From assembly GCA_001899145.1 (NCBI GenBank), contig MKVF01000021.1, positions 310,001 to 374,000 of the forward strand: a DNA stretch of 64,000 nt, in the 5' to 3' direction. This DNA is from Flavobacteriia bacterium 40-80. Its GTDB lineage: Bacteria > Bacteroidota > Bacteroidia > Flavobacteriales_D > Crocinitomicaceae. Within the stretch, counting starts at the first letter, position 1; each line of letters begins with the position of its first letter. The notes under the pieces are model-generated. The model saw only the letters and a list, made by a program, of their open reading frames with translations. It was not told the origin of the DNA and searched no databases. Position numbers and translations under genes: made by a program. Below are positions 53,977 to 64,000 of this stretch, in pieces.

Positions 53977-54506
53977 TGAGATTTCCGTTATTGTTTGTCG
54001 CGCTTTCGTTCCTTCTGGCTTCCTGCTGGCCTACCAGCGTTTCCTTTAAAGATAAGGGTTCCATGGATGCCCGCTGGCAGAAATTCTATGTGACGACACT
54101 GGAAAGCAATGCACCTACCGCCGCGTTGTATTATCCGTCACGTCTGACAGAAGACCTGAAGGACGGTATTCAGAACAATACACGTTTGAAGCTGGGGACC
54201 AATAAAGATTCCTGTCAGGTAGTTATTGAAGGGATTATTGTCGGTTACAATGTTTCTCCGGCAGCGATCCAGCAGGGCGATAATGCCGCAAAAAGCCGTC
54301 TGAATGTTTCCGTTAAGTTCACTATATTTAACAACGTGACACCGAAGGAAGGAGAAATCGTGGAAGAAGTAATGGAGATGACCGCCACGCGTTTCGTGGA
54401 TTTTAGCGCAAATGATGATTTTACGTCCGTGGAAGCCAGCTTAATTGAAGAGATCAACAAACAGATCGTACAAGATGTAATTAATAAATTAATGTCAAAC
54501 TGGTAA
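53976..54506 (+). CDS. lptE: LPS-assembly lipoprotein LptE (Bacteroidota type)
   Basis: A 176-residue lipoprotein (lipobox LLASC, C17) with the alpha/beta fold pattern of LptE, which plugs the LptD translocon in the outer membrane. The segment ESNAPTAALYYPSRLTEDLKDGIQNNTRL is the family's usual first helix and strand. One-base overlaps with the gene on either side show a tight operon. Assignment rests on this and on the neighbourhood. Confidence 0.8.
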   Translation: MRFPLLFVALSFLLASCWPTSVSFKDKGSMDARWQKFYVTTLESNAPTAALYYPSRLTEDLKDGIQNNTRLKLGTNKDSCQVVIEGIIVGYNVSPAAIQQGDNAAKSRLNVSVKFTIFNNVTPKEGEIVEEVMEMTATRFVDFSANDDFTSVEASLIEEINKQIVQDVINKLMSNW

Positions 54507-55618
54507 TGGACAGCGTAGCAATAGCGGATATCGTCTCCGGAAAACGGGAACCTGCTTTTACAGATGTCGGAGCGTTAAAAATGCTCGCCGATAAATATCC
54601 GTATGCGCAATTATTTGCTATTCTTTACCTGAAAGCACTGTCCGATTCTAAAAGCTTTGAATTTGAAGAAGCGCTCAATAAATATGCCTACAGGGTGACC
54701 GACCGCATGAAATTATATGAGATAATTCATGCGCAGCCGGAAGATATTCAGGAACAGGAACCGGTGGGTGACGCAGCAGAAGCTGTTACTTCCCCTATGG
54801 TTGTGAATGTTGATTTTAAAGCGGCGAGTGAAACGGAAATTGAAAGCGCTGTTGAGGAAGAGATTCCCGAAGAAGCCATATTTGGTCAGGAAGAAATATC
54901 CGAATTACATGAAGAAATCTCAGAAACAGAGGAATATAATACGATTGAAGAAGAGATAAAAGAACAGGTTGAACCGGAGATATTTGCCGGAACAGAAGAA
55001 ACTTCAGCGAACACGGAAGTGCCGGCAGAAGAAATTATTTCGGATGAAGAAGAGAAAACACTGGAAATGAATATTCTGTCCAGTGTAATTGAAAATGTAT
55101 ATTCTCAGGTACTAGAAAATACGGTAATAGAAGCAGATCCGGAGGTTTCTCAGGAAATTGAAGAAGAAACAGCATCTGCGGAAGCAGTGCAACAACAGCC
55201 GGAGCAGGACCGGGAAGCCGTTATTCAGACTTTTGTTTCATGGCTGACAAAAGGGAAGAACGAAGAGCTGCGATCCGCTAAAGCAATGGCTTCTCCGGAA
55301 GCGAAAACGGAAGAGCAAGCATCTGCAAAAATAAATGAGGATCAAAAAAATCAGATAATTGATAAATTTATTGAAGAGGAACCCTCCATTTCAAGACCTA
55401 AAAAAGAATTTTTTTCACCCTCCAAAAAAGCGAAGGAAAGCATTGATGAATCAGGCCTGATGTACAGTGAAACACTGGCGAATATTTACGTTCTTCAGGG
55501 GAATTTTCCATTGGCGATAAAAGCTTATGAACAATTATGCTTGACAAATCCCGAAAAAAGCGTAATATTTGCACAAAAAATAGAAGAACTAAAAGAAAAA
55601 TTAAACAGTTTAAAATAA
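54506..55618 (+). CDS. Acidic protein with C-terminal TPR-like end, unknown function
   Basis: A 370-residue, strongly acidic protein. The first 75 residues are helical; then comes a low-complexity Glu/Thr/Ala-rich middle (about 80-280), and a C-terminal helix pair with YSETLANIYVLQGNFPLAIKAYEQL, which is a TPR unit. No signal peptide is visible, so it is cytoplasmic. It lies between lptE and secG in the conserved cluster. Role unknown; a scaffold is a guess. Confidence 0.75.
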   Translation: MDSVAIADIVSGKREPAFTDVGALKMLADKYPYAQLFAILYLKALSDSKSFEFEEALNKYAYRVTDRMKLYEIIHAQPEDIQEQEPVGDAAEAVTSPMVVNVDFKAASETEIESAVEEEIPEEAIFGQEEISELHEEISETEEYNTIEEEIKEQVEPEIFAGTEETSANTEVPAEEIISDEEEKTLEMNILSSVIENVYSQVLENTVIEADPEVSQEIEEETASAEAVQQQPEQDREAVIQTFVSWLTKGKNEELRSAKAMASPEAKTEEQASAKINEDQKNQIIDKFIEEEPSISRPKKEFFSPSKKAKESIDESGLMYSETLANIYVLQGNFPLAIKAYEQLCLTNPEKSVIFAQKIEELKEKLNSLK

Positions 55619-55622
55619 AAAT

Positions 55623-55922
55623 ATGAGTACGCTTATTTCCATTTTGATAATTTTAGCCAGCATCCTGCTGGTTGTATTAGTATTTGTTCAGAATCCGAAA
55701 GGAGGAGGCTTGTCTTCCGACTTTGGGGTTGCTAACCAGTTAGGTGGTGTTCAGAAAACAAACGATTTTGTTGATAAAGCAACATGGTCTTTGGCAGGAA
55801 TCATAGCTGTTTGCAGTATTGTACTTACAGTTTATTTAACACCGAAAGTAGAAAAAGCGCCGGCTGCTGCCAATCAGGAACAGGCAGAAGTTCCTTCGGG
55901 AGACTTACCGGACGCAGAATAA
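55623..55922 (+). CDS. secG: Preprotein translocase subunit SecG
   Basis: A 99-residue protein with two membrane helices (about 4-22 and 55-72) and the SecG signature FVQNPKGGGLSSDFG in the loop, followed by a short Ala/Glu-rich tail. SecG stimulates SecYEG-dependent export. A terminator follows at 55948-55980. Confidence 0.93.
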   Translation: MSTLISILIILASILLVVLVFVQNPKGGGLSSDFGVANQLGGVQKTNDFVDKATWSLAGIIAVCSIVLTVYLTPKVEKAPAAANQEQAEVPSGDLPDAE

Positions 55923-55947
55923 TATCAGCATAATTTGAGAACTTTTG

Positions 55948-55980
55948 AAGTCAGGTTTGTATTGCATTCCTGACTTTTTA
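55948..55980 (+). terminator. Terminator after secG
   Basis: An 8-bp stem (55948-55955 with 55969-55976), a 13-base loop and a TTTTA run after it. It ends the miaB-secG transcript before the desaturase gene. Confidence 0.7.
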
Positions 55981-56026
55981 TTTTTTATTTACAGCAGGGC
56001 AATAGGCTCTGCAGGAGAATTTTTAG

Positions 56027-57133
56027 ATGAGAATAAAAGAAATCCGATTTTCAAAATCACACAATTCAGAGTTTTATAAAACGCTGCAACAAAAAGTAAG
56101 AAATTATTTCAAAGAGAATAATTTGTCACAAAAAGCAAATTCCGAGATGGTGCTCAAAACGATCTTCATGTTATTGCTCTACATAACCCCATTTGTTTTT
56201 ATGCTTACAATGGTTGAAACAGGATGGGTATCTTTGCTTTTATGGATAGTTATGGGAGTGGGAATGGCAGGGATCGGTTTGTCCGTTATGCACGACGCGA
56301 ATCACGGTGCTTATTCCTCGAATGCGAAGATCAATAACCTGATTGAAAGAGTAATGCTCATAATCGGAGGAAGCCGTATTAACTGGAAGATCCAGCACAA
56401 TGTCCTGCATCACACTTATACCAATATTTCCGGGATGGATGAAGATATTGACGCAGGGATCATGCTGCGGTTCTCTCCCCATGAAAAAAGATATTTTTTC
56501 CACCGGTTCCAGTTCATTTACGCTTGGTTTTTATATGGCTTTCTGACCATTCTATGGTGTACGTCAAAGGATTTTCAGCAGGCGATCAGGTATCACAAGC
56601 TGGATTTGCTGAGAACGCAGCAGATTACCCTTTCAAAGCACCTGACACATATCCTGCTCAGCAAAATTTTCTATTTCGGAATGTTGATTGCCTTGCCGGT
56701 TATTTTCTCTCCACTGGATTGGAAATGGACGGTACTTGGTTTTTTAGCTATGCAATTCGTTTCCGGATTTATTTTGTCCATCATCTTCCAGCCGGCACAC
56801 GTTGTTCCTTCATCCAGTTTTCCAAAACCTACTGAAAGCGGAGATATTGAAGCGGACTGGGCGGTAAATCAATTGTACAATACCTGTAATTTTGCACAGC
56901 GTTCAAAGCTGTTTTCATGGTATGTCGGCGGATTGAATATGCAGATTGAACACCATTTATTTCCGAATATCTGTCACGTTCATTATCGTAAAATCTCGAA
57001 GCTGGTTCAGGAAACCGCTTCTGAGTATAATTTACCCTATTATTCCAAAAAGACATTTATATCCGCTTTGGTTTACCACATGAAAATGCTTTATACGCTC
57101 GGAAAAAAAGACAGATTTCCGCAATTTGCATAA
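56027..57133 (+). CDS. Membrane fatty acid desaturase
   Basis: A 368-residue di-iron desaturase of the acyl-lipid/acyl-CoA group. All three histidine boxes are seen: HDANHG (H89, H93), HNVLHH (H124, H128, H129) and IEHHLF (H309, H310). Four or more membrane helices lie near 50-85 and 165-250. It introduces a double bond into a membrane fatty acid; position and substrate are not readable. It splits secG from groES and has its own neighbours' terminator before it. Confidence 0.9.
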   Translation: MRIKEIRFSKSHNSEFYKTLQQKVRNYFKENNLSQKANSEMVLKTIFMLLLYITPFVFMLTMVETGWVSLLLWIVMGVGMAGIGLSVMHDANHGAYSSNAKINNLIERVMLIIGGSRINWKIQHNVLHHTYTNISGMDEDIDAGIMLRFSPHEKRYFFHRFQFIYAWFLYGFLTILWCTSKDFQQAIRYHKLDLLRTQQITLSKHLTHILLSKIFYFGMLIALPVIFSPLDWKWTVLGFLAMQFVSGFILSIIFQPAHVVPSSSFPKPTESGDIEADWAVNQLYNTCNFAQRSKLFSWYVGGLNMQIEHHLFPNICHVHYRKISKLVQETASEYNLPYYSKKTFISALVYHMKMLYTLGKKDRFPQFA

Positions 57134-57266
57134 TTACATTTTGTCATAGCCATTTTGGACAGGCATTAATTGTTTGTCAGTTTGTCACTTTTTTTCCGTT
57201 TCTGTGGATTGGCATATTTTTCGCAAAAGCAGAGACGTAAAAATTAATCTTTAAAATCATTATAAT

Positions 57267-57545
57267 ATGTCTATTTCATTTAAACCATTATCGGATCGCG
57301 TTCTGGTAGAAACAGCGCCGGCAGAAGAAAAAACAGCAAGCGGGATCTTTATTCCGGACACAGCTAAGGAAAAGCCGTTGAAAGGTACGATCGTTGCTGT
57401 CGGTCAGGGGAAAAAAGAGGAGCCAATGACGGTTAAAGTGGGTGATTCAGTAATTTACGGACAGTATTCCGGAACTGAAATCTCCATCGAAGGTAGAAAA
57501 TACCTGATAATGAAAGAATCGGATATTTATGGAATTATTGGTTAA
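57267..57545 (+). CDS. groES: Co-chaperonin GroES
   Basis: A 92-residue GroES with the N-terminal KPLSDRVLV and the mobile loop (about residues 16-32, [12 protein letters not shown]) that docks on GroEL. It is 19 bases upstream of groEL. I saw no exact CIRCE element in the 133 bases upstream; a TATTTTTC sequence there is one base off the -7 consensus. Confidence 0.97.
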   Translation: MSISFKPLSDRVLVETAPAEEKTASGIFIPDTAKEKPLKGTIVAVGQGKKEEPMTVKVGDSVIYGQYSGTEISIEGRKYLIMKESDIYGIIG

Positions 57546-57558
57546 TCTAAAAAATTAA

Positions 57559-59199
<1,641 letters not shown>

Positions 59200-59320
59200 T
59201 AAAAGACATTAGATATTAAGATATTAGACGAAAGACGGGAAATCTGGTTTTCTGAATTGAAGTTGTATATTAAGTCTTTCTTCTTCGTCTTTAAAAAATA
59301 ATATCTTTGTAATTATTACT

Positions 59321-59348
59321 AAAAGGTCGCTGGAAAGCGGCCTTTTTT
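59321..59348 (+). terminator. First terminator after groEL
   Basis: An 11-bp stem with one G-T pair (59321-59331 with 59336-59346), a GGAA loop and a T-run. Confidence 0.85.
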
Positions 59349-59396
59349 CCGTCTTTACTTCCTGATTTATTCAGATAGATAAAGACGTCCATATAT

Positions 59397-59429
59397 AAAA
59401 ACCTCATCCTTTACGGATGAGGTTTTTTT
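59397..59429 (+). terminator. Second terminator after groEL
   Basis: A 13-bp stem (59397-59409 with 59415-59427) with a TTTAC loop, followed by T residues. The A and T arms make it work in either direction. Confidence 0.85.
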
Positions 59430-59525
59430 CTTTAAAAGAAAATATAAGAGATTATTCAGTAGAAGAAATAAATTCTTTTTTGGCTGAAAATTTATTGGAT
59501 TCCGGTTTTTTCATAAATTGCAGAG

Positions 59526-60167
59526 ATGAATATGCTTCTTAATATGAAAAACAACTATTTCTGGTACTTGCTGTTTACGGGAATTTTACTGTTCTCTTGC
59601 AATAAGAAAGAGGGAAATGGCAAAGATCAAATCCTGTATAAATCCTTTTCCCCAATTATCGACATACAATCAGTGAGATATGATACGGTGCAGAATCATA
59701 CTATTTGTAGTGTTGTTGTCCCTGTTCCGTCTGACTCTTCGATCAGTTATGATTTAGATTTGAATGATGATCAGACTGCAGACTTTAGGTTAGTAGTTGC
59801 TCATAGTGAATATAATGGTGGATATTGCGGACATTGCAGCGTATTTACCTATAATATATATGTAACAGGATTGTCTGAGGAAAATAAAATTGCAAACTCA
59901 GGTGATTATTCAGTTGCCAGAATCTTTAATGAATCAGCCGTTATTGATCTGAATAATAATTGGTCTTCACGTGGGGATTTGCTTTTGCAGGGCGGATGCG
60001 CATTACCTGTTTCAGCTTCTTTTGAAGAAGGATATTTTGGAGTAAGGATAAAAGATGCTGTTGGGTATATAAAAATAAAACGACTCGATAAGAATGGAAT
60101 CAGAATTATTGAACAAGGATTCAATAAGACAAAAAACAGCGGAATAATATGCGGACAGCAGGAATGA
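59526..60167 (+). CDS. Lipoprotein of unknown function
   Basis: A 213-residue lipoprotein with a hydrophobic leader and lipobox LLFSC (C25 from the first ATG; a start six codons on is also possible). The mature part is beta-rich with two cysteine pairs near the middle (CGHC) and a DLDLNDDQTADF stretch, like a small calcium-binding loop found in secreted Bacteroidota proteins. I recognise no family. It stands alone. Confidence 0.68.
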   Translation: MNMLLNMKNNYFWYLLFTGILLFSCNKKEGNGKDQILYKSFSPIIDIQSVRYDTVQNHTICSVVVPVPSDSSISYDLDLNDDQTADFRLVVAHSEYNGGYCGHCSVFTYNIYVTGLSEENKIANSGDYSVARIFNESAVIDLNNNWSSRGDLLLQGGCALPVSASFEEGYFGVRIKDAVGYIKIKRLDKNGIRIIEQGFNKTKNSGIICGQQE

Positions 60168-60252
60168 AAAAATGTATCAAATCAGAGACATTACCGGAAA
60201 TAGAGCATAGAATACAATAGATTTTTTCCTTTATGCCAGGTGAAATTTCGGA

Positions 60253-61941
60253 TTACCTCAACAGGTGAATAAATCCGTGTCGTTGAATTCCCTCATACGT
60301 CAGCTTGTAAAAATAAGTGCCGTCAACCAAGTTGTGGCCTTTGCTGTCTTTTCCGTTAAATACGGCTCCGTTTTTGAAAACGAGATTTCCCCAACGGTTG
60401 AAAATTGAAATTTCATATTCAATACAACCGCCAAAAATTGCCTCAAAATCAATTTCGTCATTGGCACCATCGTTATTTGGTGTGATCACATTCGGCATTT
60501 CAAAATTCGCATTGAACAGCTGGTTGACCGTAATCGGAATAATTGTAAAAGCAGAGCTGCATGTTCCGTTATCTGCACTCACATAAATTGTTACGGTATT
60601 TTCATCAATGATTTTCGTAAATTTTTCACCTTGCCCGGCTGCTGTGCCATTTGTGTCAACATACCACCGATAGGTAAGCGCTGTATTTGGATTTAAGATT
60701 TCACCTGTGAATTCCTGATTGTAGCACGGAACAGGCAAGTTGGTTACCACTTCAGGCCTGTTTGGTGGATTTATAACCGCTAAATTCAGGGTGATCACAG
60801 AATCACAGCCTTGCAGGCTGGTTATGTTTGCAGTATAAGTTCCCGGAGCAGTCAATGAGCTTCCGTTAAAAAGATAGGTTGAACCTGCACAAATGGTATC
60901 AAAAATTTCCGTCAACGGAATGGCTGGTAAAACATTCAGATTCAAAACAAGAATACTGTCACAGGAAGTTGAAACAGCTGTTAGCGTATCGGTGTAAGTT
61001 CCCGAGGCAGTCAATAAATTCCCTCCGAAGTTATAGTGGCCGCCGTGGCAGATGCTCGCACTGATCGTATCCGTTAAATACGGCAGGACATCCAACGTAG
61101 TTGTAACAATACTATCTGCGCCATTAGCAGCCAGAAGTGTGTCTGTGTATATTCCGCTTGTATTTACAACTGTTCCGCCGGGCAATGTAATTGTCTCACC
61201 TGCGCAAATAGTCAGGTTCTGGGAAACGTGATATACTGTGTCGGAAGGCGTGGTTGTTGTGTCGTGAATCGCGCTGCAATCTCCGTTTGGGTCAAGTACC
61301 ACACGAACATCATCGATCCAGTAATAAGCACCGCCGGAAACATGGCTCGTTAAATTATCCGCAAAAAAGTTGCCCAGCATAATATAACGATAGGCAGAAT
61401 CGGCAACGAATGAACCGCTCACGGTTGTCCAGCTTGTATCGGTTATGACAGTATTGGAAAATACGTGTGCATAGTTCGTTAATGCTTCATAAGGATTGCT
61501 GCTATTATACTCCACATTCGTAAATAATGCCCCGATTTTATCAGATACGAAAGAAGGACTCAATGGAGAAACTTTAAAGCTTACACAGTAGGTAGAACCC
61601 ACGTTAAGCGGAGTCACCAAGGTGCCTCGTACAAATTCGTGAAAATTAGTAATTCCGCTTGGATACGTCTGAGTGCTGCTGTAGGTAGCCAATCCGAAAA
61701 GCGCGTTGCCGTGATAAGGCATTTTACTGAGATTAGGAAGCGGAGGGCAGGTGATATTGTAATAATCAGAACTATGTCCGTTTGTCTGACAGGGATTTAC
61801 CCAACCGACAACATAATCATTATACAAAAAATTAGTTGTATTGCATTGTGTAATTTCCTCAAAGCTTCCATTATAAACCAGGTTTTGAGCGTTGCAAAGT
61901 TGTGTGGTAAGAAAAATAAAAATGAAAAAACGGAGTAGCAT
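60253..61941 (-). CDS. T9SS-secreted protein with type B sorting domain and three internal repeats
   Basis: A 562-residue exported protein. Signal peptide 1-18. An N-terminal domain (about 20-215) starts LVYNGSFEE with Cys and Trp residues like a carbohydrate-binding or lectin-type fold. Three repeats of about 48 residues (240-287, 288-339, 342-391) share I-C-x-G, G-x-x-L/T, GTYTD and CDSI elements. The C-terminal type B sorting domain reads FNRWGNLVFKNG and ends FIHLLR. The C-terminal domain directs secretion through the type IX system and attachment to the cell surface. Ligand unknown. Confidence 0.85.
   Translation of the reverse strand: MLLRFFIFIFLTTQLCNAQNLVYNGSFEEITQCNTTNFLYNDYVVGWVNPCQTNGHSSDYYNITCPPLPNLSKMPYHGNALFGLATYSSTQTYPSGITNFHEFVRGTLVTPLNVGSTYCVSFKVSPLSPSFVSDKIGALFTNVEYNSSNPYEALTNYAHVFSNTVITDTSWTTVSGSFVADSAYRYIMLGNFFADNLTSHVSGGAYYWIDDVRVVLDPNGDCSAIHDTTTTPSDTVYHVSQNLTICAGETITLPGGTVVNTSGIYTDTLLAANGADSIVTTTLDVLPYLTDTISASICHGGHYNFGGNLLTASGTYTDTLTAVSTSCDSILVLNLNVLPAIPLTEIFDTICAGSTYLFNGSSLTAPGTYTANITSLQGCDSVITLNLAVINPPNRPEVVTNLPVPCYNQEFTGEILNPNTALTYRWYVDTNGTAAGQGEKFTKIIDENTVTIYVSADNGTCSSAFTIIPITVNQLFNANFEMPNVITPNNDGANDEIDFEAIFGGCIEYEISIFNRWGNLVFKNGAVFNGKDSKGHNLVDGTYFYKLTYEGIQRHGFIHLLR
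60769..61224 (-). repeat. Three tandem protein-coding repeats
   Basis: Three units of about 48 residues in the T9SS protein, each with a Cys-Gly pair near the start, a GTYTD-like turn and a closing S-I-x-x-x-L-x-L strand. They read as stacked beta modules. Confidence 0.65.
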
Positions 61942-62122
61942 ATTATTTAATAATCAAGGTAGATTGAGACAAATTTACAACAACTTTTCCAATGCTGAAC
62001 TATAAAATCAACCTTTTCTATTCACTTATGAAGGGATTTAAATTTTTCAGGATCAATCCTGAAAGCTGGGGGAAAATATGCTTGGCCCTGCGCTTATCAA
62101 AAAGAGAACATAAGTATTTTAA

Positions 62123-63337
62123 TTAAACAGTATTCTCCGGAACAAGTGTAATCACCGTTATTTCCGGCCGGATCCCTATTCTTCCCATATATCCGAGGCA
62201 ACCCAGTCCTCTGTTGACATAGACCTGCTGCTGCCCTTTTTTGTACAATCCCGCCCATTGCTTATAGATATACTGTGAAGGGCTCCATTTGATATACCCT
62301 GGAATTTCGATGCCGAACTGAAAGCCATGTGTGTGTCCTGATAAGGTCAGGCAGATATCTTTATAGCTTTCCGTCACTTCCGTGTCAAAGTGGGAAGGAT
62401 CATGTGAAAGCAGGATTTTCACATCTTCTCCGGAAAGACCCTGGTATGCTTCGTTCAGCTTTCCGTATTTCGGAAAGTGCAGATTAGCTCCCCAGTTTTC
62501 CACGCCCAGGAAAACAATTTTTTCCCCGTCTTTTTCAACGGGAATATGACGGTTTAATAATAAATTCCATCCTAATTTCCGGTGAACATCCACCATCTCC
62601 GCGAGATTTTGCTTTTTGGCCTCTTCCGAAACCCAGGTTTCGTAATCTCCGTAATCGTGGTTTCCTAAAACACTTAATATACCATGAGGAGCGTTTAATT
62701 TCTTCAGATCTTCCATATACGGATATACTTCATCCGTTCTGTTATTGACCAGGTCTCCCGTGAAGCAAATGATGTCAGGATGCTGCTCCTGAACAATTTC
62801 GATGGCTTTTTGTAATTGGTGATGCGTTTGCAGGCTTCCGGTGTGAATATCGGAAATCTGGACTATTTTAAAGCCTTCAAACGCTTTTGGTAAACCCGGA
62901 ATTTTTATTTTCTCTTCCTGCACCCTGAAGTTATAGGCAGTTCTGAATAGTCCCCAGTTTAAAGAAAAGAAAGGGATTGTTGCAGCTCCCAAAGCGAGAT
63001 TACTATTGAACTTCCTTCTGGACAGATCTGTTTCCTGTGATGATTTCCGGATCGTTTGCTTAGAGATACGGATGAATTCCGAGATGACAAATGACAGCGC
63101 GACCGCCAGCTTAGTGAAGATAATGATCGCAAAAATATTAACATACCAGTTTCTGGTGTAATTGGCAAAAACTGCTCGCGTCAGGAAAAATCCGGAATAT
63201 AAAAACGCCACAGAGACCCACCAGTACCATTTGAATTTCTTTTTGTTTTTACTGAGCCGTTTGATAGCGAAGTAGCTGAAAATTTCTGAGAAGAGAACAA
63301 CACTCAGTAAAATTAAAGGAGCAATTAATCGTTGCAT
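62123..63337 (-). CDS. Membrane-anchored metallophosphoesterase
   Basis: A 404-residue protein with about four N-terminal membrane helices (within 1-130) and a calcineurin-like phosphoesterase domain (about 150-400). All metal-binding motifs are present: SDIHTG, GDLVNNR, GNHDYG, SHDPSHFD and GHTHGFQ. YaeI/YkuE-type relatives act on lipid or cyclic nucleotide phosphoesters. The start codon is placed just beyond a terminator at 63338-63370. Substrate unknown. Confidence 0.9.
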   Translation of the reverse strand: MQRLIAPLILLSVVLFSEIFSYFAIKRLSKNKKKFKWYWWVSVAFLYSGFFLTRAVFANYTRNWYVNIFAIIIFTKLAVALSFVISEFIRISKQTIRKSSQETDLSRRKFNSNLALGAATIPFFSLNWGLFRTAYNFRVQEEKIKIPGLPKAFEGFKIVQISDIHTGSLQTHHQLQKAIEIVQEQHPDIICFTGDLVNNRTDEVYPYMEDLKKLNAPHGILSVLGNHDYGDYETWVSEEAKKQNLAEMVDVHRKLGWNLLLNRHIPVEKDGEKIVFLGVENWGANLHFPKYGKLNEAYQGLSGEDVKILLSHDPSHFDTEVTESYKDICLTLSGHTHGFQFGIEIPGYIKWSPSQYIYKQWAGLYKKGQQQVYVNRGLGCLGYMGRIGIRPEITVITLVPENTV

Positions 63338-63370
63338 AAAAAAGCGTAAACTTTTTCAAATTTACGCTTT
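63338..63370 (-). terminator. Terminator of the T9SS type A cargo gene
   Basis: A perfect 10-bp stem (63341-63350 with 63361-63370), a ten-base loop and a T-run on the minus strand that reaches the metallophosphoesterase ATG. It separates the two minus-strand genes. Confidence 0.82.
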
Positions 63371-63413
63371 CAAAACAGTTTTTAAAAGAAATTCCGTGCG
63401 AATAACAATTTGT

Positions 63414-64000
63414 TTATTGCTTGATGAATTTTACTTTCTGAACAGTATTTCCAACCTGAACGTTTAGAATGTACATTCCGTCCGGAAGTGACCTAATGGA
63501 AATTTCTTTGGAAGGATTGTTCTCTGTCAGCATCAGCTGGCCTGCCACATTATAAATGGAGACAGCTTCGATATTCTGTTCAGCGCTGATGTTAAGAAGA
63601 TCTTTTGCCGGGTTCGGATAAACATCCAATGAAATAGTATTGACAGATGCTGTCGCTAAGATATCACCATATTTAATATTTAATACCGGCTGAAAATCGG
63701 CGTCTGAAGAATTTGCAAACCGGATTATTCCATCTCCCTGTCCCGTGTATCTGATGCGGATCTGCGCTTTTGTCCGGCGGATCTGATCTGTAAAAGAAGC
63801 AGGCAGCTCCAGACGAACCCATTTGCCTGCGGTAGCATTTCCGAATACACACGCATTTCCTGATGCTGAAGCTGCGTTAGAATAGTCTTCACTTTCCAGC
63901 GAAGAAGAATTACCGAATTTCTCATTTGCAATTTCCACTATAAATTCACCTGATGAAAGAAAATTCGTGTTGGTAATCTCTTCGATTTTCAGGAAAAGAC
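63414..64000 (-). CDS. T9SS type A cargo protein, C-terminal part
   Basis: The gene runs off the right edge. The visible frame is open to the window end and continues upstream of a GTG at 63938, so that GTG is not its start. The visible part has a beta-sandwich with FLKIEEITNTNFLSSGEFIVEIAN, like the DNRLRE/CBM96-type modules, then the type A sorting domain (last 80 residues, DVYPNPAKDLLNI, GQLMLTE, LPDGMYILNVQ, KFIKQ). It is a secreted surface protein; the catalytic or binding part lies outside the window. Confidence 0.85.
   Translation of the reverse strand, partial: LFLKIEEITNTNFLSSGEFIVEIANEKFGNSSSLESEDYSNAASASGNACVFGNATAGKWVRLELPASFTDQIRRTKAQIRIRYTGQGDGIIRFANSSDADFQPVLNIKYGDILATASVNTISLDVYPNPAKDLLNISAEQNIEAVSIYNVAGQLMLTENNPSKEISIRSLPDGMYILNVQVGNTVQKVKFIKQ

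Larger units (their letters stand above)
59200..59525. other. 326-base gap after groEL
   Basis: It holds the two terminators listed separately, an 8-bp inverted repeat (CGTCTTTA at 59350-59357 with TAAAGACG at 59380-59387), and a run of ATTAGA/ATATTAAG-like short repeats at about 59208-59240. No gene or RNA was recognised. Confidence 0.6.

Noticed and set aside
57134-57266. CIRCE operator before groES
   Set aside because: No TTAGCACTC and GAGTGCTAA pair with a nine-base spacer was found; HrcA control is not supported here.
61992-62126. A 44-codon plus-strand frame between two minus-strand genes
   Set aside because: It overlaps the 3' end of the metallophosphoesterase gene, has no promoter box or known family, and a frame of this length is expected by chance in such sequence.

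Overview
The window looks like a piece of a Bacteroidota chromosome, most likely Flavobacteriales; the genus cannot be fixed from this sequence. The reasons are: type IX secretion C-terminal sorting domains of both type A (63414 onward) and type B (60253-61941); a DnaE with a fused N-terminal exonuclease; LptE, DUF349 and DUF4783-like genes; many outer-membrane and lipoprotein genes; few Shine-Dalgarno sequences; and several promoters of the Bacteroidota type (TTTG, about 19 nt, TAnnTTTG). I saw no rRNA, tRNA, CRISPR array or complete insertion sequence.

Layout. 1-2103: minus-strand operon rsgA-dtd-mazG-like-helicase (helicase cut by the window edge). 2184-9454: minus-strand housekeeping genes (DUF349, PfkB kinase, ecotin, Ppx/GppA, NatAB-like exporter), followed by pnuC. 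10080-16572: EI24 membrane protein, an SDR plus two tandem PaaE-type flavin/2Fe-2S reductases, a DOPA-dioxygenase-like enzyme, YbaB, 5-formyl-THF cyclo-ligase and two overlapping small genes. 16737-21444: a processive family 2 glycosyltransferase with a periplasmic sensor-like domain, then an iron-siderophore/cobalamin-type ABC importer. 21641-26578: an A+T-rich accessory block. Here a PAS-LuxR regulator faces a run of secreted or outer-membrane proteins (a MORN-repeat/beta-barrel fusion, two unknown secreted proteins and a WG-repeat remnant) across a perfect palindrome. 26604-32301: ABC-F ATPase, TPR lipoprotein and an RprXY-like two-component system.

32374-43329 is a coherent short-chain carboxylate locus: propionyl-CoA synthetase, divergent zinc-ribbon/HTH protein, porin, MHS-type transporter, two small membrane proteins, a sodium-solute-symporter/histidine-kinase fusion, a receiver-only response regulator and acetyl-CoA synthetase. 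Uptake, sensing and activation of acetate or propionate are therefore encoded side by side. 43490-50462: DnaE-exonuclease, a glycosyltransferase and a TPR/PD40 protein. 50716-59199: DUF4783, then the miaB, sigma-54 activator, lptE, TPR and secG run, a desaturase, and groES-groEL. 59526-64000: a lipoprotein, two T9SS cargo proteins and a membrane metallophosphoesterase.

The two best candidates for undescribed biology are the PAS-LuxR/MORN-barrel/WG block (21.6-26.6 kb) and the carboxylate-sensing locus with its domesticated transposase-like regulator candidate (34.3-41.4 kb).
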